Below are positions 1 to 9,592 of a stretch of DNA of 41,212 nucleotides, piece after piece. Positions within the stretch are counted from its first letter, which is position 1, and each line of letters starts with the position of its first letter. The notes beneath the pieces were generated by a model. The model was not told where the DNA came from, made no database searches, and worked only from the letters and a program-made list of their open reading frames with translations. The DNA comes from Theodoxus fluviatilis (taxonomy: Eukaryota; Mollusca; Gastropoda; Cycloneritida; Neritidae). The position numbers were made by a program, and so were the translations under genes. Location: assembly GCA_034096865.1 (NCBI GenBank), contig JAWQFJ010025408.1, positions 1 through 41,212 on the forward strand, given 5' to 3'.

Positions 1-130
1 CGTGTACAACAACGGGTGGGGTGGCTCTCTCTCTCTCTCTGTCTCGAATACCATACCCACATTAACAAAAAAAAGCTTCTCTGCGGATTCGAACCCCTAC
101 GCGCATCCCCTACAACCAAGCGAATACATG

Positions 131-309
131 ACATTTCGTACCCTGGACATTTCGTACCTGTACTTTCGTACCCTGGTCGTTGTGTACCTCATTTAGTCGA
201 TTCGTACCTTTTCTACCCTAACCCTAACCCTAACCCTAACTCTAACCCTAACCCTAGGTTAGGGTACGAAACGACTAGGTACGAAACGTCCAGGGTACGA
301 AACGACCCG
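131..309. repeat. Fold-back with TTAGGG-type telomere repeats in the loop
   Basis: Two inverted arms of about 45 bp, built from the motif TTCGTACC, lie at about 131-175 and 265-309. Between them, at about 213-262, is a block of CCCTAA units followed by one unit in the opposite orientation (CCCTAGGTTAGGG). This is an interstitial telomere-type repeat, not a chromosome end, because unique sequence continues on both sides. Confidence 0.75.
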
Positions 310-576
310 CATCGTAAAAAAAAATCCTTCTTTCTCCTCGAAATTACGTCACGTTATTCGACGTCAAATGATCACGTCACACATTTTGCATTCGGACTCT
401 GTTGTAGCGTTTTCTTGGCAACACCAAAACGTAAAAAAGTCACTTTCTTTTCAAACCTCGATTCTGAAAATTTGATACATTCAATCGGACCTAACTTCCA
501 GTAAGTGTGCAAAATGTCAAGGAAATCCGTCCAGTAGTTTTTGAGATATCAGCCGTTAAGTCGGGACTGACAGACA

Positions 577-620
<44 letters not shown>

Positions 621-655
621 AAGCTGTGAGGACCTCCAGTAAACCTGGAGGGATT
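310..655 (-). repeat. Dispersed repeat, copy A
   Basis: Read on the minus strand this begins with the stem CCTCCAG-GTTTA-CTGGAGG, passes a TG microsatellite and TCTGTCTGTC, and continues through a conserved core (ATATCTCAAAAAC, CCTTGACATTTTGCACAC, GGTCCGATTGAATG). The same core is found twice at 28.2-28.7 kb, and the hairpin start again at 41.1 kb. It carries no coding capacity. The class is unassigned. Confidence 0.8.
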
Positions 656-1205
656 AAAGAACTTAACATTTTGCCTTTTCATAAGCATTTACAATTCAAT
701 AAATGTGTCTTAATGAAAAGAATTAATGATTGTGATGTGCCTGATTATTTGATAAACTTATTCCAACATTCAAATATTCGTGTACATAACTTCATAATAC
801 CACAACCTAGGATTGATTTGTTTAAACATAGCCTATCTTATTCAGGGGCTACTATGTGGAACACACTATCCAATTCTCTAAAAATTGCGAAATCTTTAGA
901 GAAATTGAAACTACATACTTCTCTTATGCAGTCATCCTAGATACTTTCATCTTATTCTAAATTCACTTAGTGCCTATTTTCAACGTGGTATTTCGTTACC
1001 ATGAATTGATTGTAACCTGTGTTATTCTTATTGTGTGCATTTTGTGTGGGATAGAGGGTGGGTGGGTGGGTAGGGGTGGGGGATGGGATTGGATTTTTTG
1101 TTTTGTTTTCTTGTTTTAACAAGGGCTGGATGTAAGATAGGCAGTTATGCCTAATTCATGTATTTCCCTTGAAAAAAAAAGTTTAATCTCTCTCTCTCTC
1201 TCTCT
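640..1205 (+). mobile_element. LINE 3' end with C-terminal reverse-transcriptase ORF remnant
   Basis: The frame ending at 940 contains LINLFQHSNIRVHNFIIPQP, then SLSYSGATMWNTLSNSLKI and SLEKLK. This is the usual C-terminal layout of CR1/L2/jockey-type LINE ORF2 (HNYNLR-like segment, FSYRGA..WN.LP, S...FK). A non-coding tail follows to about 1,180, then a TC microsatellite typical of a LINE 3' end. The catalytic RT domain is absent: the left part is cut off at the dispersed repeat. Family assignment within LINEs is uncertain. Confidence 0.65.
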
Positions 1206-1332
1206 AACATACACTCACATACATACAAATACACACATACAACAACCAAATATACAAGGATAGGTACACACACACAAACACACAAAAACACACATGAACA
1301 AACACACACACAAACACACACACACACAAACC

Positions 1333-1364
<32 letters not shown>

Positions 1365-1487
1365 CTTTACACATACACAAACATACACAGACACGAACCC
1401 ACACACACAGACACACACACACACACAAACACCCCCCCCCCCCCCACACACACACACTTTACACACACACAAAATTACACAGACACG

Positions 1488-1521
<34 letters not shown>
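1188..1521. repeat. TC then CA-rich microsatellite
   Basis: Short TC run followed by about 310 bp of CA-rich repeat interrupted by AAA and CCC, including a run of about 14 C at 1,432-1,445. On the ATM transcript it is UG-rich and starts within about 12 bases of the exon z donor. Confidence 0.95.
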
Positions 1522-1524
<3 letters not shown>

Positions 1525-1532
1525 GTACAGAC

Positions 1533-1772
1533 CTGTTCCAGAGTGACTTCTGGGTTCTGGAGTCTACTCCAGATTTTACGGCAGGTTTGGAGAGCAGGAG
1601 AGTCCACATCGACAGGAAGGGGGTCCAAAAGGGGGATGGCTGAGCGGAGTGCTGCTCCCCCCTCAACCATCAGCAGAGTTAGGACATCCTGGGCCTGCTG
1701 CCCCAAGCTCTCACTCACAGTCAGCCACCTGCACGTCTCCCCCACCACCAAGTCCAGGTAGTCAGCCAGCAG
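1533..1772 (-). CDS. ATM: ATM exon z (last ATM exon in window)
   Basis: Reads LLADYLDLVVGETCRWLTVS, GQQAQDVLTLLMVEGGAALR and SAIPLLDPLPVDVDSPAL, matching the vertebrate sequence around [22 protein letters not shown] and IKLLDPFPDHVVFKDL near residues 1,340-1,400. The acceptor is actccacag and the donor GAACAG|gtctgt. 240 nt, phase 0. Immediately after the donor the intron is an almost pure TG repeat on the transcript strand. The remaining C-terminal half of the gene lies off the left edge. Confidence 0.94.
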
Positions 1773-2097
1773 CTGTGGAGTGGACAAAGCAAAGCAATGT
1801 AGAATGCCCCATAATGCCCTACTCTGCCCCTTGCTGCGTTTCTCACAGCACCCCTAGTGGACAGCAAAGGGAAGAACTCTTCTTTACACTCTTCTGCATG
1901 AACCCATCGATGTAAATTCAACGATCTTTTTATGATATTTTCACAGAACTGCCACATACAGGGCACATGGAAGCTAACTTCCGAATGATAGTTTGAGGAA
2001 GAAATCATAGGGCAGAGCTCTCTAATTCGACAGCAGCTGGGAAGATAATGGGAGTGGTGACTAGGGGCAGAGTAAGAGAGTATTTTCAGCAATGGTA
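1773..2097. other. ATM intron, no feature recognised
   Basis: Upstream side of exon z on the transcript. Both strands were read for motifs; nothing beyond ordinary intron sequence is seen. Confidence 0.5.
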
Positions 2098-3674
2098 AGG
2101 ATGGAAGTAGAGGCAGAAGTTAGCAGTAGAGGCAGAAGTTAGCAGTAGAGACAGAAGTTGGCAGTAGAGGCAGAAGTTGGCAGTAGAGGCAGAAGTTAGC
2201 AGTAGAGGCAGAAGTTAGCAGTGGAGGCAGAAATTGGCAGTAGAGGCAGAAGTTAGCACTAGAGGCAGAAGTTAGCACTAGAGGCAGAAGTTAGCAGTAG
2301 AGGCAGAATTTAGCAGTAGAGGCAGAAGTTAGCAGTGGAGGCAGAAGTTAGCAGTAGAGGCAGAAGTTAGCAGTAGAGGCAGAAGTTAGCAGTAGAGGCA
2401 GAAGTTAGCAGTAGAGGCAGAAGTTAGAAGTAGAGGCAGAAGTTAGCAGTGGAGGCAGAAATTGGCAGTAGAGGCAGAAGTTAGCACTAGAGGCAGAAGT
2501 TAGCACTAGAGGCAGAAGTTAGCAGTAGAGGCAGAATTTAGCAGTAGAGGCAGAAGTTAGCAGTAGAGGCAGAAGTTGGCAGTAGAGGCAGAAGTTGGCA
2601 GTAGAGGCAGAAGTTAGCAGTAGAGGCAGAAGTTGGCAGTGGAGGCAGAAATTGGCAGTGGAGGCAGAAGTTAGCAGTAGAGGCAGAAGTTAGCAGTAGA
2701 GGCAGAAGTTAGCAGTAGAGGCAGAAGTTAGCAGTAGAGGCAGAAGTTAGCAGTAGAGGCAGAAGTTAGCAGTAGAGGCAGAAGTTAGAAGTAGAGGCAG
2801 AAGTTAGCAGTAGAGGCAGAAGTTAGCAGTAGAGGCAGAAGTTGGCAGTAGAGGCAGAAGTAGCAGTAGAGGCAGAAGTTAGCAGTAGAGGCAGAAGTTA
2901 GCAGTAGAGGCAGAAGTTAGCAGTAGAGGCAGAAGTTAGCAGTAGAGACAGAAGTTAGCAGTAGAGGCAGAAGTTGGCAGTAGAGGCAGAAGTTAGCAGT
3001 AGAGGCAGAAGTTGGCAGTGGAGGCAGAAATTGGCAGTGGAGGCAGAAGTTAGCAGTAGAGGCAGAAGTTAGAAGTAGAGACAGAAGTTAGCAGTAGAGG
3101 CAGAAGTTGGCAGTAGAGGCAGAAGTTAGCAGTAGAGGCAGAAGTTGGCAGTGGAGGCATAAATTGGCAGTGGAGGCAGAAGTTAGCAGTAGAGGCAGAA
3201 GTTAGCAGTAGAGGCAGAAGTTAGCAGTAGAGGCAGAAGTTAGCAGTAGAGGCAGAAGTTAGCAGTAGAGGCAGAAGTTAGCAGTAGAGGCAGAAGTTAG
3301 CAGTAGAGGCAGAAGTTAGCAGTAGAGGCAGAAGTTAGCAGTAGAGGCAGAAGTTAGCAGTAGAGGCAGAAGTTAGCAGTAGAGGCAGAAGTTAGCAGTA
3401 GAGGCAGAAGTTAGCAGTAGAGGCAGAAGTTAGCAGTAGAGGCAAAAGTTAGCAGTAGAGGCAGAAGTTAGCAGTAGAGGCAGAAGTTAGCAGTAGAGGC
3501 AGAAGTTAGCAGTAGAGGCAGAAGTTGGCAGTAGAGGCAGAAGTTAACAGTAGAGGCAGAAGTTAGCAGTAGAGGCAGCAGTTAGCAGTAGAGGCAGCAG
3601 TTAGCAGTAGAGGCAGCAGGTAGCAGTAGAGGCAGCAGTTGGCAGTAGAGGCAGCAGTTAGCAGTAGAGGCAGG
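2098..3674. repeat. 19-bp minisatellite, about 83 copies
   Basis: Tandem units of GAGGCAGAAGTTAGCAGTA with recurrent variants (TTGGCAG, GTGGAGG, TTAGCACTAG, AGACAG). Variants recur in the same order in blocks, showing that longer segments have been duplicated. The last units become GCAGCAGTT. The period of 19 is not a multiple of three and stops occur, so it is non-coding. Confidence 0.97.
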
Positions 3675-3945
3675 GAGACAAAGGGAAAGGAAAACAGCCA
3701 AGAAAATCAATGGGAGCAAGCTGGGGTAAAAGATGGGGAAAAGTTGGAAGTAAAGGTAAGAGATGAAGTTGAAGGCACATCGAGAGCATAACGGCAATTG
3801 AAATGTGAATGAACAGGAGGAAGTTGAGGAAAAGATGGAAGAAAAGGACAGTGCAAACATGGAAGTTAAAGGAGAGGAAGGCTGCAAAGCCAAGATGGAG
3901 GTAGAGATGAGGCTCAAGGCAAGGATCAAGGTAAAGCTAATTGCT
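3675..3945. other. Purine-rich intron segment
   Basis: GA-rich, weakly repetitive sequence (many AAGATGG, GAAGTT, GAGGA words) that looks like diverged continuation of the 19-bp array. No coding potential is recognised. Confidence 0.5.
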
Positions 3946-5089
3946 GGATTATATCTTACAAAAAAGGGGGTGGGTTAGCCGGGGTCGGACTGATAACAGT
4001 ACCAAAAGATAGGTCGTGACAAATCTTCCGACTAATTGTATTCTTTCTTTATTTTAAAACTTTTGGCCCTGAAAAGGGCCGTTTGTTTTCTTGGTCCCGA
4101 GCGCTGGCAGTCAGGCATGAACCCCTGGGGTCGTGCCCGGCGGGACTGGATGCTCCAGCAGGTCTGTGGCCAGCGGCTGCGGGTAGCGGCTCCCACTGGT
4201 CGCTGTGACGCAGGCAGCGGCGGCTGTGGCTGCTGTTGGTCGCTGTGCCACCGTACACCAGGTCAGAGGCAATTACACCTGCAGCTCCTATGACGTGGTG
4301 TATTTGATTAGATGCCGCAGAGGTTGCCCGAATGCGTGGTATGTAGGTGAAACATGCCAGCCACTAAGGCAGCGCATGAACGGGCACCGAGCCACTGTCA
4401 GAAATCGGTCACCTCTGCCTGTGGCTGAGCATTTCAATTTGCCCGAGCATTCGGCATCAGACATGCTCGTGAGTGTGCTGCAAGGCAATCTGCATGACAC
4501 CCGACAACGTCGCGTGGCCGAGCAGAAACTCGTGAAGAAATTTAACACCCATCACGCAGGGCTCAACCGCGACCTGGGATTCATGGCACACAACAGATGA
4601 GGAAGTTTGACCTCGCACATGCCTCCCGTGCTTTCTGCCTGAGAGGTTGGAGTGAACTCCTCTCACCGCCTGCTGGTTATAAATAAACACCACCCGCTGA
4701 TCTCTCTACACTACGGCCAGATGAAGGAGATTCCTCCGAAAGCTCGCCAACGATCTTGCCAACGACTTTCTTTACAGGCCAGCCAACGACTATCTGTGCA
4801 GGTTCAGGTCTCTTAGCCACTACAGCAGCCACAAGCCGCCGCCGCCTGTGCCACAGCTGCCGCTGCCTGCGTCACAGCGACCAGTGGGAGCCGCTACCCG
4901 CAGCCGCTGGCCACAGACCTGCTGGAGCATCCAGTCCCGCCGGGCACGACCCCAGGGGTTCATGCCTGACTGCCAGCGCTCGGGACCAAGAAAACAAACA
5001 GCCCTTTTCAGGGCCAAAAGTTTTAAAATAAAGAAAGAATACAATTAGTCGGAAGATTTGTCACGACCTATCTTTTGGGATTATATCTT
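3946..5089 (+). mobile_element. Penelope-like retroelement with GIY-YIG ORF, inverted terminal repeats and 12-bp target duplication
   Basis: The element body (3,958-5,077) is bracketed by direct copies of GGATTATATCTT at 3,946-3,957 and 5,078-5,089. Inside are inverted repeats of about 230 bp (about 4,002-4,240 and 4,830-5,077), beginning CCAAAAGATAGGTCGTGAC. About 44 bp of extra sequence lies between the left duplication and the left inverted repeat. Such inverted terminal copies with a short extension are known for Penelope-like elements, as is a C-terminal GIY-YIG nuclease. The reverse transcriptase is missing, so this copy is non-autonomous or 5'-truncated. It lies in the intron between ATM exons y and z. 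Confidence 0.82.
4205..4600 (+). CDS. GIY-YIG endonuclease domain of Penelope-like element
   Basis: A 131-codon frame. After a low-complexity Ala-rich start it shows the GIY-YIG nuclease signature: YDVVYLIRC (GIY strand), AWYVGET (YIG strand), PLRQRMNGHR (conserved Arg on the helix), a VAEHF segment, and RRVAEQKLVKKF, whose Glu fits the metal-binding position, followed by GLNRD. Two CxxC-like cysteines flank the first strand. In Penelope-like elements this domain nicks the target DNA for reverse transcription. The ATG lies within the left terminal repeat; in an intact element the domain would be the C-terminus of the RT polyprotein, so the start is nominal. No frameshift is visible in the domain. 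A free-standing GIY-YIG gene is less likely, given the repeats and target duplication. Confidence 0.8.
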   Translation: MTQAAAAVAAVGRCATVHQVRGNYTCSSYDVVYLIRCRRGCPNAWYVGETCQPLRQRMNGHRATVRNRSPLPVAEHFNLPEHSASDMLVSVLQGNLHDTRQRRVAEQKLVKKFNTHHAGLNRDLGFMAHNR

Positions 5090-5697
5090 GAAATCCAGGT
5101 GAAGGAAAATACAGTGATAAAGGCAGGCATAAATGGGGTGATTAGCTTTCAGCAGAGGAAAACATAGAGGTAAACACAGGCATAAACGAGGCGATTAGTA
5201 GTGGTAAAGCTTTAGGTAAATATGCCAGTCAGAATGAAGCTCAGATCATCGGGCAGAAAGACCCACTGGGACACAGAGAAATATATCTAAGGTGGGTTTT
5301 GCAAAAGCAATCCCAACCCATCATACACAATCCTTTCACAGGTCCAGAGATGCATTTCATTTCAAAAGGGAGTTTGTTTTTTTGTTTGTTCCCAGATGAG
5401 CACTCATGGCGAGCACCTGCATGGGCAGGTTTGATTGGGGAAAAGCTGTGGGCTTCACCAGCACTTGCTGTGAGTGCTCATCTCTGAACATTTTCGTCAT
5501 TCCTTTCAAATTGAAATGCACCTCTGGCCCAACGAGTGGAGTGCGTTTGATGTGTTAGGATTACTTCTGGGAAAAGTGCCTCTGGTTACAAAGAAATGAA
5601 TGCTGTGGGAGTTACAAAGAAATGAATGTTGTGGGATACAGATACAGAAACGGATTCATGAGGAAGGAAAAATACAGAGGCAGAGGAGGAGACACAC
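5090..5697. other. ATM intron, no gene; one small local duplication
   Basis: No coding region recognised. A direct duplication of about 29 bp (GTTACAAAGAAATGAATG...GTGGGA) occurs at about 5,585-5,637. Confidence 0.5.
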
Positions 5698-5821
5698 CTG
5701 GGGACAGATTTCCAGGGCAGCGCGGCAGGTCTGGAGGAGGATGTCCAGACAGATGGATGCCATGCTGTCCAGACACCGACGCTGGGTGCTGGGCAGGGCT
5801 GCAGGCCTCTCACCACAGCCA
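5698..5821 (-). CDS. ATM: ATM exon y
   Basis: Contains QRRCLDSMASICLDILLQTC then RAALEICPQ, against vertebrate [20 protein letters not shown] and QTAVTYCKD. The donor is CCCCAG|gtgtgt. Two acceptors fit the phase, at 5,821 (caacag) and at 5,806 (gtgagag); the longer is given because the shorter has a poorer pyrimidine tract, but neither is strong. Confidence 0.86.
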
Positions 5822-6374
5822 CTGTTGCCATGGAAACATCAAGTGTCCCATCATACAATCTCATTGCAGTCTTGAGGGTGCTGTTATGAAATTATCATGA
5901 AGTAACCCAGTGGCTACGGAGCTGATCATCAGGCAGAATATATATGAAGAGACATTGCTGTTTTCTTATAATGACAACATCCAAGCTCAATCCTTTTCTT
6001 ATTACTACACTTTCTGCACATGTGTAAGTCTGATTTTTTTCTCTCAATAACACTTGCTTGATCCAATAAATACTTGCTTTTCCAATATGGACTTGCTTTT
6101 TCCAATAAATAATTGGTTAATCTCCAATAATTTTGAGCTAAACAGAGGTGGAACAAGCACTCAATAACTTTGTTCAATTTTGATATACAAGTAGGTAATT
6201 CATCTTATATCATAATAAAGGTAATAGTAATTTTCATTGTCAAATGCACAAGTTGGAAGCAAAACAAAATTATCTCAAATTGACTGCAGCATTCTCACAC
6301 ACTACAGCTTCTTATGAACATCAGTGACCATACCAACACCTTAGGTCTTTGCTAACACAACCATCTGCACTCAC
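5822..6374. other. AT-rich ATM intron, no feature recognised
   Basis: Intron between exons x and y. It contains several copies of a short TTCCAATAA-like word around 6,060-6,130, but nothing else was identified on either strand. Confidence 0.5.
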
Positions 6375-6595
6375 TGTGATGCTCCATCCCTATCACAGCT
6401 GCGCAGCGTGTGGCAGGTGCGGTGCAGGATGTAATGCAGGCAGAAGTGACGGCTGCCACCCAGACCCCCAGGGAACTCCAGCAGCAGCAGCCCCACAAAG
6501 AGCCGCACCACCTGCAGAATGCGCCACTGCTCGTGGTGGCGGTGGTCCCTGGCCAGCTGGAGGTCCAAGGCCAGCAGCACCTTCTGTATCCTGTC
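6375..6595 (-). CDS. ATM: ATM exon x
   Basis: Encodes KVLLALDLQLARDHRHHEQW, RILQVVRLFVGLLLLEF and PGGLGGSRHF, aligned to vertebrate [37 protein letters not shown] and KSGLGGAWAF. The acceptor is ccacctgcag, with its pyrimidine tract supplied by a pure CT microsatellite, and the donor is TCACA|gtgagt. 221 nt, two bases left over. Confidence 0.95.
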
Positions 6596-6602
6596 CTGCA
6601 GG

Positions 6603-6700
<98 letters not shown>

Positions 6701-6786
6701 ACTGAACTGAACTGAACTTTATTTAGGCCGTTGGCCCATTGCATTTTCATGTTGAATGTGGTGCTCCCACGTTGCAACACACACAC

Positions 6787-6836
<50 letters not shown>

Positions 6837-7126
6837 AGGGAGGGAGGGAGGGAGGGAGGGAGGGAGGGAGGGGGGAGGGAGGGAGGGAGGGGGGAGGGAG
6901 GGGGGGAGGGATGGAGGTAGGGGGGGAGGTTGGGGCAGAGGGAGGGAGGGAGGGAGGGAGGGAGGGAGGGAGGGAGGGAGGGAGGGAGGAGGGAGGGAGG
7001 GGGGGGGGGGGGGGGAGGGAGGGAGGGAGGGAGGGAGGGAGGGAGGGAGGAGGGGGGGAGGGAGGGATGGAGGGAGGGAGGGAGGGAGGGAGGGAGGGAG
7101 GGAGGGAGGAGGGAGGGAGGGAGGGG

Positions 7127-7206
<80 letters not shown>

Positions 7207-7216
7207 CAGAGAGAGT
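6603..7216. repeat. GA and GGGA tracts flanking a retroelement tail
   Basis: A pure GA tract (6,603-6,697), then the short retroelement end, then GA (about 6,789-6,828), GGGA repeats with G runs (6,829-7,130) and GA again (to 7,216). On the ATM transcript this is nearly 600 nt of pyrimidine immediately upstream of the exon x acceptor. Mirror-repeat purine tracts of this kind can form triplex DNA. The open frames across it are compositional. Confidence 0.95.
6698..6785 (-). mobile_element. 3' end of a minus-strand retroelement with AGTTC tail
   Basis: Read on the minus strand it ends GGCCTAAATAAAGTTCAGTTC, that is, a polyadenylation-type AATAAA followed by a short tandem AGTTC tail. This is the same architecture as the element at 16.8 kb. 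Only the terminal part is recognisable. Confidence 0.5.
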
Positions 7217-7676
7217 TCTGTGCCAGTCCTCACAATGGAGGCAAGAGAACTATACAGTGAGGAGGGCATTGGGAATGCTTTAAATTTTAAGTTACAAATT
7301 ACTCATGTTTTTATTACCTTAGATTTTTCAGGCAACAGGTCTACAAAACTTCCTAATTTTGTCTATGAATCCCTTCTACCATGTATGAATCCAGTTTGTT
7401 TTTTTAAGGCTACTTTTGATGGATAAAAATCCCTGTTACATAAAAAAATTCATGGTAATCTACAAAATATCCAGTACAGATTAAAGGAGAAAGAAAGCAA
7501 ACTAATTGCCAAGTTGTATGGTGTATTTGGGATCTTTGTGAATGTTAGGTTTGTTTGGTTTGTTTTCTTTTTCCTTTCCATAGCTCTACAGGACAAGTTC
7601 TGAGTTCAGGTTATTGCATATTCAAGAGAGTTTGCAAGAAAGAAGAACGGGGAAGCAGATGGACACAACTACCAAC

Positions 7677-7803
7677 CTGCGACTTGGCAAGCACAGAGAC
7701 CAGGGACTTGGAAGGGTCAGAAAAACTCCTAGTCAGATAGTCCAAGGTGGCTGTGATGATGGCACTGTTGTAGCAGGGGGGGTTGGGCTCAGGGAATTCT
7801 GCA
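7677..7803 (-). CDS. ATM: ATM exon w
   Basis: After the split Ser codon it reads AEFPEPNPPCYNSAIITATL and DYLTRSFSDPSKSLVSVLAK, matching vertebrate [20 protein letters not shown] (shared PNPP) and ISNCHKTKLKSILEILSK. The acceptor is gatcattgcag and the donor TCGCAG|gttggt. 127 nt. Confidence 0.95.
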
Positions 7804-9592
7804 CTGCAATGATCATCAACAAGAAGCAAATGCAACAGTAAGAGCATCTGATCCATCAAACAGGTTTCCCCATCTCCTCAGCTTAAATCTACTGTATGGA
7901 CCTTCAAAGTATTTAGACAGGTTGGACATGACCATATTCATGCTGACTCAAAACACATAGAGAGCAAAATCAAATGTTTAATTGGTGATATGGCAGTGCC
8001 TATAGGGCTGGGGTAAAGCAGTTCTTTTCTAAATAAATAATTATTTTCATATCAAAGATACACATGTTGGGTATTAAAGGCAATAAATGCATATCATCTG
8101 ATTGTAAGACACGTTATATCCAGTAAAATCAGATATTTTGCATAATAACAATTGAAATTCTGACAGAAAAATAAAAGGTAAAGGTACAAATGTGGTTTTA
8201 TCTTGTGACATCACTTATATTTCGGTCTCAAACCATTTTATACATGATATCATGGATGTAAAGTGGGATCATATCCCACTGAAGATTTCAGCTCACATTA
8301 CAGCACACAGCAGAACAGCCTCAATGCTTATCATGGCTGGTGCCTGCAAGAAGGTTTCCACTCTGCTCTCATTGCTATCATCAACCACCACTGTTCCTAT
8401 AGCAGTTGCTATGCTGTCAGAAATGTGGACGGCTTGGCATAAGTAGTGGCAGCAGAAAAAAATACAATCCAGTAGTACCATAAATCTTGGACTACAAGGA
8501 ACACCATTGCACTAGATGCAAACCCAAGATTTTTTTTTTCAAGGCAACAAAAAAAGCACACAAAACGGGCACCGGCACATTTGATGATGCAGGGAGTACA
8601 CAAACATTTATTCAAAATTATATGAAATAAACATCAATCCAGGTTGTCATACTCATCAGCACAAGAAGAAATACTGTAAAGAAATGGGAATTCCAGCCTT
8701 GTATGGGCAATGGAGACATCTCCCATTTTGCACTGCAATAGTGCTGTCCCTAGCTTTGCTGATGCTGGTGATCTGGCATGTCTCTCGCTGGATGTATGAA
8801 TGATATGCCTAGTCTTTTACCCCTTAATTGTTTTTACATTACCTCATTGAAGCAGCATGAACTTGTTGTAAAACTATGACATATGGATTCTTTCACAAAT
8901 GCATGCCCAAAACTTAGACTACATGGTAAAATTCTACATGAGTTCATTTCATGGCAAAACATTTCCACTTCCACCACTGCAATTGATATTATCATGATCA
9001 TTGATTTCCGCAAGAAACGGAACAAAACAGTTAAACTTTCAGCGCTTGTTCTTTTCATCTGCACATATTGACATACAGAGAGATTTTTGTTTGCAACACA
9101 ATGAGTTAGTATTGTTAATCTGATTTTGCACTGGAACTGTAGTTTTGCGCTCACTCTTGGTTTCTTTGGCACTGGTGGCTGCATGCTTCTGGTTCAGTCT
9201 AGAACAACCTTCCCTCATTCATTTAAGACTTTCTTTGCAACCCCTCATTTAAAAATCATACAATTGCTGTAAAAGTAAGATGTATAGATTTGCTCATGAA
9301 CTTCCCCTCTAAAATTGGATTGAGAAAAATGGCAAAATAAAAAAAAGTGTTTCTACACAAGAAAACAAATGTGCTAACAGGAAGCTTTAGCTTCACACAA
9401 ATTTTTCTACACATGAAATGCACCTAAAAATAAGAAGCAAGGGTTCAACTGATGAAGAAAAGGTGCAGCTAACAGTCCAAGATGTAGTGTTCTTTAGAGG
9501 AGAATCTATTTCAGTCAACAAAGTCCCACTGTGCCAATGTTCCCTCCTTGCTGCCATTCCAAAGGGGACCAGGCTGTCAGCTGAAGCCCTTG
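7804..9592. other. AT-rich ATM intron, no feature recognised
   Basis: About 1.8 kb between exon w and the 33-bp minisatellite. Short frames exist on both strands, but none shows a family resemblance or splice context. No terminal repeats or target duplications were found by eye. Confidence 0.5.

Noticed and set aside
213..262. Chromosome end
   Set aside because: The TTAGGG-type block is short, changes orientation, and ordinary sequence continues on both sides.
16..504. 162-codon plus-strand frame at the left edge
   Set aside because: It runs through the fold-back, telomere-type repeats and dispersed repeat A antisense; no motif recognised.
5066..5089. A DNA-transposon (TIR) explanation for the 3.9-5.1 kb element
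   Set aside because: Inverted repeats alone would allow it, but the GIY-YIG domain, the unequal left extension and the 12-bp target duplication fit a Penelope-like retroelement better.
6731..7426. Arg/Glu- or Gly-rich frames (RERERE, GGREGG) and Ser/Pro/Leu-rich frames opposite
   Set aside because: Pure translation of GA and GGGA repeats.
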